This document shows, piece after piece, positions 8,024-16,481 of a stretch of 64,000 bases of DNA (position 1 is the stretch's first letter; each line of letters begins with the position of its first letter). The notes below the pieces were generated by a model. The model was given only the letters and a program-made list of their open reading frames with translations. It did no database searches and was not told where the DNA came from. This DNA is from Alphaproteobacteria bacterium (GTDB taxonomy: Bacteria; Pseudomonadota; Alphaproteobacteria; UBA8366; GCA-2717185), in contig WLWY01000007.1 of NCBI GenBank assembly GCA_012103325.1, positions 62,001-126,000 on the forward strand, read 5' to 3'. The translations under genes and the position numbers were made by a program.

Positions 8024-9547
8024 TCACGCCAGTTTCTTGAGCCCCCCCGGCGAGGCCGAATAGCCGGTCAGGGTGCGCTCCGCATGATGCATGCGCCAGG
8101 ACAACATCTTCTGCGCATATTCCAGGACGCGTTCCGTATAAGCGGGGTCGTTGGCGCGGTTCTCGAACGCGTGCGGGTCCGCTTCCAGGTCGAAGAACAG
8201 CGGCGGCAGCGCGTCGAAATGCACGTATTTGTATTTCGTGTCGCGGATCACGCTTAGCGCGCACTGGTCGATCGACAGGCCATAAGGCGGCGGCGTTCCT
8301 GCATCGGCGTAGTAGGGGCGAAAGTCGTATTCCCAATGCACCTCCTGCCGCCAATCCGCGGGCGTTTCCCCCGCGACAAACGGCATCAAGGAGGCGCCGG
8401 CGCAGTCGCGCGGCGTTTCCTTGCCGAGCCAGTCGAGGATCGTCGGCATGACGTCGACCGCTTCGGTGAACGCGTCGACGATATCGCCGCGCGTGGCGTT
8501 CGCTTCGGCGCGCGGGTCGCGCACGACCATCGGGATGTGGAAGCTTTCATCGAAATAGCCGAGCTTGCCGAGCAGATGATGGTCGCCAAGCTGTTCGCCA
8601 TGGTCGGAGGTGAAGACGATCAGCGTGTTGTCGTACTGGCCACTCTCTTTCAAATAGGCGACAACCCTGCCAACATGCTCGTCGACTTCCGCGATCAGGC
8701 CATAATAGGCGGCGCGCATATTACGCACCTCGTCCTCGTTCATCTCGCAGCCGAGGCCGGTGCCGTCCTGGAAGAACTTCCGTTGCTTGATGAAGCCGAG
8801 ATAGTGGTTGAGCATCGGATGTTGCTCGCCCTCAGCGGCCGGGTTGTCGGCGCGGATCGGCGCGGGCACGTCCGCGGGATCGTACGCGGCGTTATAGGGT
8901 GCGGGCGCGATGAAGGGCGGGTGCGGGCGGTAGTAGCCCAGATGCAGCGCCCAGGGTTGACGTTCCATGCCGCGCAGATAGGCGAGACCGTGTTCGGTCG
9001 CGTAGCTCGTGTCGGAATGTTCCGCGGCGATGGACGAGGGGGAAGTTGCGCTCGAATCCGCCGGCAACCAGATGTCGTCCGGGTCCGCCGGTACGTCGAT
9101 ACCATGCTGCCGCAACCAGTCGTAATAGGGTCGGCGTGTCGGGTCGAACCGCGCAATCGCATTCCAGCCGGGCATCAGATCGCCCAGTGCGTTAAAGCGA
9201 GGGTCGCTATGGGCGAGTTCGCGCGGATCGTGCGTCGTCGTCGTATAGCCGACCAGAGCGGGGTCGTAGCCCAGCCGGCGCAGTTCATAGGCCAGATTGT
9301 TGTGCCGCGCATCCATCGGGATGCCGTTCTGCACCACCCGGTGCGTCATCATGTACTGCCCGGTCAGCAGCGACGCCCGCGCCGGCGCGCACGGCGCGCC
9401 TTGGGTGAAGTGGTTACGAAACGTCACCCCATCGCGGCATAGCGCGTCCAGGTGCGGTGTCTTGATGCAGGGATGGTCCAGATAAGAAACCGTATCGCCG
9501 CGCCATTGGTCGACGACGATCAAGAGTACGTTCCGAATGTCTGTCAT
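8024..9547 (-). CDS. Type I sulfatase (formylglycine-dependent)
   Basis: A 507-residue alkaline-phosphatase-superfamily sulfatase. The catalytic signature CAPAR (residues 53-57) followed by SLLTG is the C-x-P-x-R motif whose Cys is converted to formylglycine. The metal ligands are seen in VVDQWRGDT near the N-terminus and TSDHGEQLGDHHL in the middle. Without a signal peptide the enzyme should be cytosolic; substrates of this branch include sulfate, phosphonate and choline-sulfate esters. The ATG at 9547 was chosen over the one at 9553 because GGAG then has an 8-base spacing. No sulfatase-modifying enzyme gene is in the window. Confidence 0.88.
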   Translation of the reverse strand: MTDIRNVLLIVVDQWRGDTVSYLDHPCIKTPHLDALCRDGVTFRNHFTQGAPCAPARASLLTGQYMMTHRVVQNGIPMDARHNNLAYELRRLGYDPALVGYTTTTHDPRELAHSDPRFNALGDLMPGWNAIARFDPTRRPYYDWLRQHGIDVPADPDDIWLPADSSATSPSSIAAEHSDTSYATEHGLAYLRGMERQPWALHLGYYRPHPPFIAPAPYNAAYDPADVPAPIRADNPAAEGEQHPMLNHYLGFIKQRKFFQDGTGLGCEMNEDEVRNMRAAYYGLIAEVDEHVGRVVAYLKESGQYDNTLIVFTSDHGEQLGDHHLLGKLGYFDESFHIPMVVRDPRAEANATRGDIVDAFTEAVDVMPTILDWLGKETPRDCAGASLMPFVAGETPADWRQEVHWEYDFRPYYADAGTPPPYGLSIDQCALSVIRDTKYKYVHFDALPPLFFDLEADPHAFENRANDPAYTERVLEYAQKMLSWRMHHAERTLTGYSASPGGLKKLA

Positions 9548-9873
9548 AGTCATGTCTCCGCTACGTCTGCCCGCAAGTATAGCTTGAGCGGGGTGGATCC
9601 TAACATACGTTCGCTACAACCTTGTGGTGCCGGGGCTTATGTGTGTTGCGATGTCATGTGTTTGAGTATGTGATTATGTTAATAAAATCAGCCACTTGAT
9701 CTGCCGTAATTATGATCATGTCCAGCTATTGAATTTAGCGCCGACGGCGTTAACGATGTTTCGAAAGCATTCCTTAAACCAATTGACCTACTTAGTTAGA
9801 ATCAGCCGGCCAATTCAATTGTATGTGGCATTTTTTTGTCATTGCGACAGCATTACATGGAAAGCAGCGTTGG
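9548..9873. other. Intergenic region between divergent sulfatase and cNMP-binding genes
   Basis: About 325 bp, clearly richer in A and T than its flanks. It must hold the promoters for both divergent genes. No convincing paired -35/-10 boxes, operator or RNA could be picked out by eye. An ORF at 9696-9887 has no ribosome site and low-complexity composition and was not accepted. Confidence 0.5.
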
Positions 9874-10332
9874 ATGAGTTTGGATAATGAAGTCGAGTCG
9901 CTGCGTCGCATCCCCATATTTGCGAATATGGCGCCCCGGGACCTCAAACTTTTGGCCTTCACCAGCGAACGCCTTTGCTTTGCGTCCGGTGATATTCTAT
10001 TTGAACAGGGCGCCAATGGCGATTCCGCCTATATTATACTCGGTGGTCGTGCCGAAGTGACGATCGACACGCCGGCCGGTCCCACCGTCCTGGCAGTCCT
10101 TAAGGAGAATCAGATCGTCGGAGAGGTCGCGATATTGTGCGACCTGCCGCGCACGGCCACCGTGCGCGCGGCAGGCGAACTGACGGCACTTCGTGTGACC
10201 AAGGATATGTTCTTAAAACTCTCCGCCGAATTTCCCGACATCGCCGTCGCGGTCATGAAGGAAATCGGGCAACGCTTGGATCGCTCCAACAGTCATCTCG
10301 CCGGAACGATGGGAACGCAATCGGGCGCCTGA
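9874..10332 (+). CDS. Stand-alone cyclic-nucleotide-binding domain protein
   Basis: About 152 residues covering essentially one cNMP-binding (CAP_ED) domain: a leader helix (VESLRRIPIFANMAPRDLK), the beta-roll with GDILFEQGANGDSAYIIL, and the phosphate-binding cassette region VGEVAILCDLPRTATVRA, where the Arg and acidic residue fit a cyclic-nucleotide site. There is no DNA-binding helix-turn-helix after the domain, unlike Crp/Fnr. It is likely a signalling adaptor whose partner is unknown. The start MSLDNEV at 9874 is preferred over the upstream ATG at 9823, which adds 17 atypical residues; a weak GGAAAG lies 10-15 bp upstream. Confidence 0.8.
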   Translation: MSLDNEVESLRRIPIFANMAPRDLKLLAFTSERLCFASGDILFEQGANGDSAYIILGGRAEVTIDTPAGPTVLAVLKENQIVGEVAILCDLPRTATVRAAGELTALRVTKDMFLKLSAEFPDIAVAVMKEIGQRLDRSNSHLAGTMGTQSGA

Positions 10333-10365
10333 ACCGATCGCTAGTTTTTTCGGTCAACGTTTGTC

Positions 10366-11607
10366 TCACGAGGCGGTGCGGTCGAGAAAATCCCGGATGC
10401 GTTCCGCGACATGTTCGGCATCGTCGCCGACGCCGTAGATGATCCCCGATTTCCGGCTGTGCAGATAATTGAGGCCGAGAAAGTAAAGGCCGGGCGCCGC
10501 GGTTTCGCCGCGCCTGGTGACCGAGTAGCCGAAAGTGTCGAAGACATCGGCGTCGATCCAGGAATAGTTGAAACGAAAACCGGTGGCCCAGACCACAGCA
10601 GAAACGCCTTCGGCTGCGAGATCTAGGCGCTGGGGTTCGGCATAGCGGTCGAGAGACGCGATGGGCGCGTGCTCGGTTTCGCCTTCGTCCGGCGGGGCGA
10701 CCAGGTCGTGCTGCGCGATATAGCTATCGACATCGTTGCAGAACTCTGCGGAGAAGCGGTCCGCGGCGCGCATGTTCTCGTGCAGATCGGACACCAGATG
10801 CAGTGCGGTGTTATCGACGCCGGCGACGCGGCCGAGAAGCCGCACGCCTTGCGCATGAAAGTTCTGCAGGCTCACCGTGTGGCCGCCATCGCGTCCGGTC
10901 ATGTGCGGTTCGCCGCCGAACCGTTTTCGCGGATCGTCGAGTGCCGCCGCCGGCCGGTCGAGGAAGCCGATCAGATCCTGCCACTCGATTGCATCCCGTC
11001 CCCGGTACCGGCGCGGCGCGCGGCCGGCGCGGCTGACGCTGAGCAGGACCTCCCGTCCATCGATCAACAGGTCTTCGACGATCTGGCCGCCGGACTGCGC
11101 GGAGCCGACGACAAGGGCCCGGCCCGGCGGCAATTGTGCCGCGGAGCGGTAGTCCGCCGCGCTCAGCGAAATGATGCCCGGCCCTAACGCGTCGGCGATG
11201 GGCGGGATGAAGGGGCGCTGATAGTTCGATGTGGCAATGATCACCGCGCGCGCATCGATAGGGCCTGTGCTTGTTTCGAGCCGCCAGCCGCCGTCCGTTG
11301 GGCTGGCTCTCGTCGCTTCGACCGGTTGCTGCAGCGGAACCGTATGTCGTGCAGCATAGCGTTCCAGGAATTCAACGAAAGCGCCGCCGCTCATGAAGCC
11401 GTCCGGTTCCGGCCCGTCATAAATCTGTCCGGGCAGGCGGACGGTCCAATTCGGCGTGACGAGGCAGAAACTATCCCAGCGCTGATTGCGCCAGCTCGCG
11501 CCGATGCCGCTTTTTTCGAGAACGACATGATCGATGCCTTGCCGCGCGAGGCAGGCGCTGGCGGCGAGACCCGCCTGGCCCGCACCGACGATCACGACAT
11601 CCGGCAT
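10366..11607 (-). CDS. Flavin-containing monooxygenase / CzcO-like NAD(P)-binding protein
   Basis: A 413-residue flavoprotein. The N-terminal FAD fingerprint is VIVGAGQAGLAAS, followed by WRNQRWDSFCLVTPNW, typical of the CzcO/flavin monooxygenase branch. A second Rossmann motif, ALVVGSAQSGGQIVEDL near 185-200, binds NAD(P)H, and ATG near 345 (VVWATGFRF) is the conserved late FMO motif. Such enzymes oxygenate S, N or carbonyl groups using FAD, NADPH and O2; the substrate is not predictable. It lies 3 bp downstream of the DinB gene on the same strand, suggesting a two-gene transcript. Confidence 0.87.
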   Translation of the reverse strand: MPDVVIVGAGQAGLAASACLARQGIDHVVLEKSGIGASWRNQRWDSFCLVTPNWTVRLPGQIYDGPEPDGFMSGGAFVEFLERYAARHTVPLQQPVEATRASPTDGGWRLETSTGPIDARAVIIATSNYQRPFIPPIADALGPGIISLSAADYRSAAQLPPGRALVVGSAQSGGQIVEDLLIDGREVLLSVSRAGRAPRRYRGRDAIEWQDLIGFLDRPAAALDDPRKRFGGEPHMTGRDGGHTVSLQNFHAQGVRLLGRVAGVDNTALHLVSDLHENMRAADRFSAEFCNDVDSYIAQHDLVAPPDEGETEHAPIASLDRYAEPQRLDLAAEGVSAVVWATGFRFNYSWIDADVFDTFGYSVTRRGETAAPGLYFLGLNYLHSRKSGIIYGVGDDAEHVAERIRDFLDRTAS

Positions 11608-11610
11608 CGC

Positions 11611-12141
11611 CTAGTCTTCTGCCGGTGTCGTCACGAAAGACCCGTCGGTATCGACGCGGAACTCGATATAGCCGATTGGCGGCGGCTCGATCCCGGCCTG
11701 GCTGACCATGTTGTGGACATGGGCGCGGTGATGCGCCTGATGCTGGCACAGATTGGTGAAATAGATGTGCTTCGGCACTTCCCAGCGGTCCGGATCGTCC
11801 ATCAAGGTCCAGAAGCCGATCTTTTCGTCCATCGAGTCGGCGGCGATATCCTTGGTCAGATCGAGCCAGCGCTGGTCTTCTTCGGCCTGATGGGCGGTGA
11901 GGCTCGGAAAATCGTCGTGTACGGTGTCGTCCAGCGCCTTGAACGTCGATGGCACGCCTTCGAGCCGTTCGCGATACAGGATGTCGACGAGAAGGATGTG
12001 ATTGAACGTGCCAAGGATGGACTTGAAGAACGCGCCGCGGTCTTCCGCGATCTCGCCCGGCGTCAGCGCCGCGCAAGCCGCATGCAGACGGGAATTGGCC
12101 CACGCGTTGTAGGCCGCCAGTGTGTGGGGGTGCGCCAGCAT
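11611..12141 (-). CDS. DinB family protein
   Basis: A 176-residue four-helix-bundle protein. Three His positions typical of the DinB/YfiT metal triad are visible: FNHILLVD near residue 47, an acidic and polar central helix, and CQHQAHHRAHVHN near 130-142. DinB-like proteins bind divalent metal and include thiol-S-transferases using mycothiol, bacillithiol or glutathione; function here is unassigned. The start is set at 12141 (MLAHPHTLAAYNAWANSRL) because GGAGGA lies 8 bp upstream and AYNAWAN is the normal family N-terminus. A longer ORF back to 12240 adds unrelated residues. The gene precedes the flavin monooxygenase gene in a likely two-gene unit. Confidence 0.86.
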   Translation of the reverse strand: MLAHPHTLAAYNAWANSRLHAACAALTPGEIAEDRGAFFKSILGTFNHILLVDILYRERLEGVPSTFKALDDTVHDDFPSLTAHQAEEDQRWLDLTKDIAADSMDEKIGFWTLMDDPDRWEVPKHIYFTNLCQHQAHHRAHVHNMVSQAGIEPPPIGYIEFRVDTDGSFVTTPAED

Positions 12142-12629
12142 TCTGATTTTCCTCCGGCGAAGAGTGGACGGTTCAACTGCAGGATAGCCTGTTGTTATCG
12201 GCGTTGGAATTAGACTTCGGTCTCGCACGCTAAATCCCAATTGAGACCCAACGTGAAATAACGGAATGGGGTTGGCGGTGGCGGTGGCCTAGTGTCCTGA
12301 TCGTGAAATTCAAAGGATTGAATTTCGCGTGAATCAGCACACCAACTATCTGAATTACATTAGAGTGCGCATCGTTGTGTGTCGTTTAACGAATCATTTG
12401 CTTTAGACACCATATATTGTGCTGAAATCTCGCAGCCGGGCAGTCCAAATTTCAACTGAAAGACGTGTCAGGCCCGCGTCGATACGCGATTGAGGGCTCA
12501 TATCGGTACATTTCTCAAGTGCTTTCCATTTATTGGTAGCGCTGAATACTTTCCGGCACTTTAATACGTCGAAGACTGGGTGGTAATTAAGCAACAACAA
12601 CTTGCTTAGATTTGAAGTGGAGAAGCAAA
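12142..12629. other. Intergenic region upstream of the porin gene
   Basis: About 490 bp between divergent genes. It contains a partial palindromic repeat at 12289-12349 (listed separately) and an AT-richer 280 bp leader before the porin gene. A minus-strand ORF at 12403-12654 overlaps the porin start and has no supporting features. No operator or known leader RNA was recognised. Confidence 0.5.
12289..12349. repeat. Partial copy of 133-bp CTAG-bounded palindromic element (half B2)
   Basis: Starts with CTAGTGTCCTGATCGTGAAA and folds back on itself through TGAATTTCGCGTGAATCAGC. This is the right-hand palindrome of the elements at 15495-15627 and 54931-55063, in reverse orientation. Similarity stops after CAACTAT at 12349, so the other half is missing. 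Confidence 0.8.
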
Positions 12630-13796
12630 GTGGCGGTTCGACATAATTGGGCATTGGTAACCTTGGCGGGAAGCGTTGCCGTGGCAGGCTCGGCGTTAGC
12701 GCAGGACCTCAATGCTTTGGATAAACGGGTTAAGGCGTTGGAGAAGGCTGGCGGCGGACAATCCGTCCAACGCAGCAAGAAATCGATGTCACTGACAGTG
12801 TCTGGACACGTGAACCGCGCCGTGCAGTTCCGAGACAATGGGACGACGAGCGGCGTCTTGCACGTCACCAACAACCTATCTCGAACCCGCGTGCGCTGGG
12901 TCGGCACGGGTAAGATTAATGACGATCTTACTGCTGGTACTAAGATTGAACTCGGCAACCAATCGGCAATTTCCTCGGGGCAGGATCTCGGCGACAATGC
13001 GGATGCCAACGGTGCCGCGGCGCTCGATGAACGGCACATCGAATTTACGATCACCAGCAAAACGCTGGGCAAGCTTTGGGTCGGGCAAGGTGTGACCGCG
13101 AGTGAGGATACGTCGGAGTACGACTTGTCCGGCACCGGGGTCGCGACGCTGAACGGCGACATCGCGTCGCTTGCGGGAAGCGAGGCGTTTCAGGTCAACA
13201 ACGCGGCCCAAGGCCGTACCGTTGGCGATGTGTTCGACAATTTCGACGGCGCTGGACGGCGCGACCGCATCCGCTATGACACGCCGAAATTCGCCGGGTT
13301 CAGAGTCGCCGTTTCGCATCATAATGCGGATAGCTGGGACGCCGGCCTGCATTACGGTGGTTCGTTCGGCGGGGTCAAGGTCGCCGCCGGCCTTGGCTAT
13401 GCCGACGACACGACCCGCAACTTTAATCAAACGATTAACGGCTCTGCGTCGGTATTGTTACCGTTGGGATTGAGTTTCACAGTCGGTGCAGCCTCCCGAA
13501 GCAGTGACAGCGACCTTGGCGGCACGGACCCCGATTGGCTGTATGGCAAGATCGGTTATCGGTTCACCGGGCTCGGGATGGGCGAAACGCGGCTTGCGGT
13601 CGAATATAGTGAGGTGAACGACCTCGCCGCGGTTGACGAGGAGGCGAGCTATTTTGGCGTCGCCGCCGTGCAGATCATCGAAGATCTTAGTGCGGAGCTA
13701 TACCTCTCCTATCACAGACTCGATCTTGATGTTTCCGTTGGCGCGAATCCGGACGATATCGATCTTGTGACGGCTGGCGCGCGCTTCAAATTCTAA
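12630..13796 (+). CDS. Outer membrane porin
   Basis: A 388-residue Gram-negative porin. It has a signal peptide ending in GSALA, then a short predicted coiled-coil (NALDKRVKALEKAGG), then a beta-barrel region rich in alternating aromatic and polar strands, such as SLTVSGHVNRAVQF, RWVGTGKINDDLTAGTKIEL, KLWVGQG and DRIRYDTPKFAGFRVAVSH. The last residue is Phe (GARFKF), the classical signal for BAM-mediated insertion. It forms a general diffusion channel in the outer membrane. The GTG start at 12630 is chosen because GGAGAAG lies in good register; an upstream TTG at 12612 is possible. A hairpin follows the stop at 13809-13839. Confidence 0.88.
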   Translation: MAVRHNWALVTLAGSVAVAGSALAQDLNALDKRVKALEKAGGGQSVQRSKKSMSLTVSGHVNRAVQFRDNGTTSGVLHVTNNLSRTRVRWVGTGKINDDLTAGTKIELGNQSAISSGQDLGDNADANGAAALDERHIEFTITSKTLGKLWVGQGVTASEDTSEYDLSGTGVATLNGDIASLAGSEAFQVNNAAQGRTVGDVFDNFDGAGRRDRIRYDTPKFAGFRVAVSHHNADSWDAGLHYGGSFGGVKVAAGLGYADDTTRNFNQTINGSASVLLPLGLSFTVGAASRSSDSDLGGTDPDWLYGKIGYRFTGLGMGETRLAVEYSEVNDLAAVDEEASYFGVAAVQIIEDLSAELYLSYHRLDLDVSVGANPDDIDLVTAGARFKF

Positions 13797-13808
13797 AGCG
13801 TATCAGAA

Positions 13809-13839
13809 TTGCCCGAATCTGCTTTGTGGGTTCGGGCAA
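13809..13839 (+). terminator. Hairpin after the porin gene
   Basis: TTGCCCGAA and TTCGGGCAA form a perfect 9-bp stem around a 13-base loop, 13 bp after the porin stop codon. The T-tract is weak, so termination efficiency is uncertain. Confidence 0.6.
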
Positions 13840-13870
13840 GTCTGTGAATCCGTTCTAACCGTTTGCGTTA

Positions 13871-14131
13871 TACCAAGGAGCGTTGATAGTGACTCATAGA
13901 GACGGGTTATCCAGGTTTTCGGCAAGGAGCGTGCGGTGTAGCGATGCGGGGCATCGGAAGCCGGGCGCGACGCTGTCCGAAAGCCTGGATAACCCGCCCT
14001 TCGGGTCGCGTATGCGGCCCGTCGGAGGGCGTCGGAACGGCTTGACGATGCCCCACATCGCCCGCGCCGTCCCTCCTACCCGACGGACCGCATACGCGAT
14101 CTCTACGGGTCACTATCAACGCTCCTTGGTA
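13871..14131. repeat. 261-bp three-way-junction palindromic element (copy E1)
   Basis: Bounded by a perfect inverted repeat: TACCAAGGAGCGTTGATAGT begins the left arm and its complement ends the right arm (13871-13893 with 14109-14131). Next inside, TAGAGA pairs with TCTCTA. Two further long arms follow: P1 pairs 13903-13922 with 13977-13996 (18 of 20 positions) and P2 pairs 14006-14025 with 14080-14099 (19 of 20). The P2 loop holds GCTTGACGATGCC (14040-14052) and the P1 loop holds GCGATGCGGGGCATCG. TTA occurs on both sides (13868-13870 and 14132-14134). The element has no ORF, abuts the M20 gene stop codon and shares architecture with 30110-30383. Whether it works as DNA or RNA is unknown. 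Confidence 0.8.
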
Positions 14132-15319
14132 TTAGGGCATTTCCTCGAGTTCCGCCTTCGCGAGTTCTACCCAGTAGTTGACCCCGTTGGCGATGATGTC
14201 GTCGTTGAAGTCGTAACGCGGTGCGTGGACGAACTCGTCCGGGTCGGTAAACCCGTTGCCGATGAAGGCGTAGCAGCCGGGTATCTGCTGCAGCATGAAG
14301 GAAAAATCCTCACCGCCCGGCAAGGGGTTCAGGTTTGGATCCGTTCGCTCCGCGCCGACCGCCGCTTCCGCCGCCCGGACCGCCACTTCCGTCTGCTCGC
14401 GCCAATTGACCGTCGGCGGATAACCGCGGACGTAGGAGACGTCGACTTCGCAACCATGCGCACCGGCGACGGCTTCGGCGATTTCACCCAGACGCCGTTC
14501 GATGAGGTCGCGTGTCGTGTCGGTAAAGGATCGCGCCGTGCCACCGATGATTACGTCGGACGGAATAATGTTGAGCGAACCGGGATCGCCGCCGGCGATA
14601 TGGCCAACGCTGATCGCGCCGGTATCGATAGGGTCGACGTTGCGGCTGACGATGGTCTGCATCGCCATGACGAACTGTGCCACGGCGACGGTCGGGTCGG
14701 TTCCTTTATGTGGCATCGAGCCGTGTCCGCCGGAGCCTTTAAATTCCGTCGTCCATCGGTCGCTTGCGGCAAGCGTCGGGCCGACGCGCAATCCGATATG
14801 CCCGGCTTCGATCCCGGGCATGTTGTGCAGCCCATAGATCGCATCACAAGGGAAGAGGTCGAACAGCCCGTCGTCGATCATCGCCTTGGCTCCGGCCTGC
14901 CCTTCTTCCGCCGGTTGAAAGATGAAGTGAAGGGTGCCATTGAAGTCATTGTTTTCAGAAAGATATCGTGCGGCGCCGAGCAGCATCGTGGTGTGACCGT
15001 CATGGCCGCAGGCGTGCATCTTGCCGTCGTGGACGGAGCGGTGATCGAAGGTGTTTTTCTCCTGAATGAAAAGGGCGTCCATATCCGCACGGAACCCGAC
15101 CGCACGGTTGGAGTCGCCGCTGCGCAACGTCCCAACGACCCCGGTTCCGCCGAGACCGCGATGCACATCCAGTCCCCAAGCTTCCAGACGGGCCGCGACG
15201 ATATCGGAGGTCCGGTTTTCCTCGTACGCGGTCTCCGGATGTTGATGAATGTCGCGCCGGATTTCCGTCAAGTCGTCGACGAGGGATTCAATTTCCCCGC
15301 GTTGATCGTTGTCTTGCAT
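14132..15319 (-). CDS. M20 family amidohydrolase (hippurate hydrolase-like)
   Basis: A 395-residue di-metal amidohydrolase of the M20D group. Metal-binding and catalytic motifs are visible: GFRADMDAL (75-83), MHACGHDGH (101-109), QPAEEG (135-140, with the catalytic and metal Glu), YGLHNMPG, and HAPRYDFND near the C-terminus. The family removes acyl or amino-acid groups from N-acyl amino acids (hippurate, indole-acetyl or aminobenzoyl conjugates); the exact substrate is not given by sequence. It is cytosolic, lacking a signal peptide. The stop codon TAA lies exactly at the right border of the 261-bp palindromic element, so the inserted element may define the present 3' end. The gene converges with the porin gene. 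Confidence 0.9.
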   Translation of the reverse strand: MQDNDQRGEIESLVDDLTEIRRDIHQHPETAYEENRTSDIVAARLEAWGLDVHRGLGGTGVVGTLRSGDSNRAVGFRADMDALFIQEKNTFDHRSVHDGKMHACGHDGHTTMLLGAARYLSENNDFNGTLHFIFQPAEEGQAGAKAMIDDGLFDLFPCDAIYGLHNMPGIEAGHIGLRVGPTLAASDRWTTEFKGSGGHGSMPHKGTDPTVAVAQFVMAMQTIVSRNVDPIDTGAISVGHIAGGDPGSLNIIPSDVIIGGTARSFTDTTRDLIERRLGEIAEAVAGAHGCEVDVSYVRGYPPTVNWREQTEVAVRAAEAAVGAERTDPNLNPLPGGEDFSFMLQQIPGCYAFIGNGFTDPDEFVHAPRYDFNDDIIANGVNYWVELAKAELEEMP

Positions 15320-15357
15320 GGCGATGCTCCTTGGCTATGCCGTTCTTCCGTTCTCGA

Positions 15358-15498
15358 CTAGATCGGATCAAGTTTAGACGAACCCATTATTTGGGTTCGG
15401 ATATTCTTGTGAATCCGATCGTTCCCAATAAGTTCGATCAGATTCACACGGTTTTTGGATCGCCAAAGGCGATTCCAAGAAACCCTGATCTGATCTAG
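15358..15498. repeat. 141-bp CTAG-bounded multi-hairpin element (A)
   Basis: It begins with CTAGATCGGATCAAG and ends with CTGATCTGATCTAG, giving an outer inverted repeat. Inside are three hairpins: CGAACCC with GGGTTCG, GTGAATCCGATCG with CGATCAGATTCAC (one mismatch), and TTGGATCGCC with GGCGATTCCAA (one bulge). Its right CTAG is shared with the adjoining 133-bp element. It lies just upstream of the M20 gene start, in a region with no ORF. Confidence 0.65.
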
Positions 15499-15627
15499 TG
15501 TGATGATTCTGAAGTTTGCCGCATTGAATGCAGCGAATTTTAGGATCTGAATCACACTAGACTCCAATAGTTAGTGTGCTGATTCACGCGAAATTCAATC
15601 CTTTGAATTTCACGATCAGGACACTAG
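15495..15627. repeat. 133-bp CTAG-bounded palindromic element, full copy (B)
   Basis: Two adjoining palindromes, each with CTAG-type ends. B1 (15495-15560) runs from CTAGTGTGATGATTCTGAAG to its near-complement ending GAATCACACTAG. B2 (about 15571-15627) pairs TAGTGTGCTGATTCACGCG with the right end. The same 133-bp unit occurs at 54931-55063 with near identity over B2. The right-hand CTAG supplies the stop codon of the SCO1 gene. The CTAG target and terminal inverted repeats are what a MITE of an IS630- or IS5-like family would leave; this origin is inference. Confidence 0.8.
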
Positions 15628-16241
15628 AGATAGAGCTTGATGATTTCGGCAATGACATTGCCCGTCGTCGGCGTTCGAAACGCCCGCAGAAACTCGCCAT
15701 CGCGGCCGATTAGATAAAGATTGGCGGAATGGCCGTGCCCGGTGAAGCGAGGGATGGGTTCCTTGTCGAAGGACGCGCCGTAGGATTTCGCGGCAGCGGT
15801 CACCTGGGACAGGTTTCCAGTCAGCCCGACGAGGCGCGGATGATACAGCGAAACGTATCGGGCGAGGACCGCCTGCGTGTCGGTCCCTGGGTCGATGGTA
15901 ATAAAAAGGGGTTGTATCTCCGCTTCCTTGGGGCCCAGCAAGTCGAGCGCTAGGGCTGCCGCTGCCATATCATGCGGGCAGATATCGACACAGCTGGTAA
16001 AGCCGAAATACACCAGCATGAACCGGCCGCGATAGGCCCGTTCGGTTACGGGCTTGCCGTCGTGCGTGATGAGGTCGAATTTCGTATCGCGCGGCGGTAT
16101 GACGTTTTGCAGCGCCCGCTGCATCGCCAGCGTATGCGACGGGTTTCCGGTCGTCTCATGGACCCATAACATCGCGACCATTGCGGTGAGGCCGAGGATG
16201 AGGGACGCGCCGCCAAACAGCATCAGCTTACGCGTTATCAT
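15624..16241 (-). CDS. SCO1/SenC family copper-binding thioredoxin-like protein
   Basis: A 205-residue membrane-anchored SCO protein. Residues 6-27 form an N-terminal hydrophobic anchor, followed by a periplasmic thioredoxin fold. The copper ligands are present: CVDIC (Cys84 and Cys88) in GFTSCVDICPH and the distal His171 in GHSANLYLI. SCO proteins deliver copper to, or reduce, the CuA site of cytochrome c oxidase. The start MITRKL at 16241 has GGAG nine bases upstream; an ORF extension to 16262 lacks support. The stop TAG is contributed by the CTAG end of the 133-bp repeat, so the native C-terminus may have been altered slightly. It converges with the M20 gene's upstream region and is divergent from TolC. 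Confidence 0.9.
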   Translation of the reverse strand: MITRKLMLFGGASLILGLTAMVAMLWVHETTGNPSHTLAMQRALQNVIPPRDTKFDLITHDGKPVTERAYRGRFMLVYFGFTSCVDICPHDMAAAALALDLLGPKEAEIQPLFITIDPGTDTQAVLARYVSLYHPRLVGLTGNLSQVTAAAKSYGASFDKEPIPRFTGHGHSANLYLIGRDGEFLRAFRTPTTGNVIAEIIKLYL

Positions 16242-16481
16242 GGATACGCTCCTGCACATCACAGCACGATAAATTCCTGCACAACAATATATAGAACTCT
16301 TATCGATATGAGGAACCGTTGCGGTTCATCCGAGCCGGGCCAAAACACGTCCTGGATGCATGAGTTGCGGCCTGGACGTCGTGTTATTTGATGCAACTTG
16401 CTATTTATTGGCATTAAAGCTTTGAATCTGAAGTATATACTTGCAAATTATTTGGGTATGCTGAACACTGCGGTACCGTAG

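Noticed and set aside
9696..9887. 63-codon ORF before the cNMP-binding gene
   Set aside because: Overlaps the better-supported cNMP gene start, no ribosome site, composition of an AT-rich intergenic region.
12403..12654. 83-codon minus-strand ORF upstream of the porin gene
   Set aside because: Covers the porin ribosome site and start on the opposite strand and shows no domain.
13883..15361. 492-codon plus-strand ORF
   Set aside because: Antisense to the M20 gene, which has complete metal-binding motifs; it also reads through the palindromic element.
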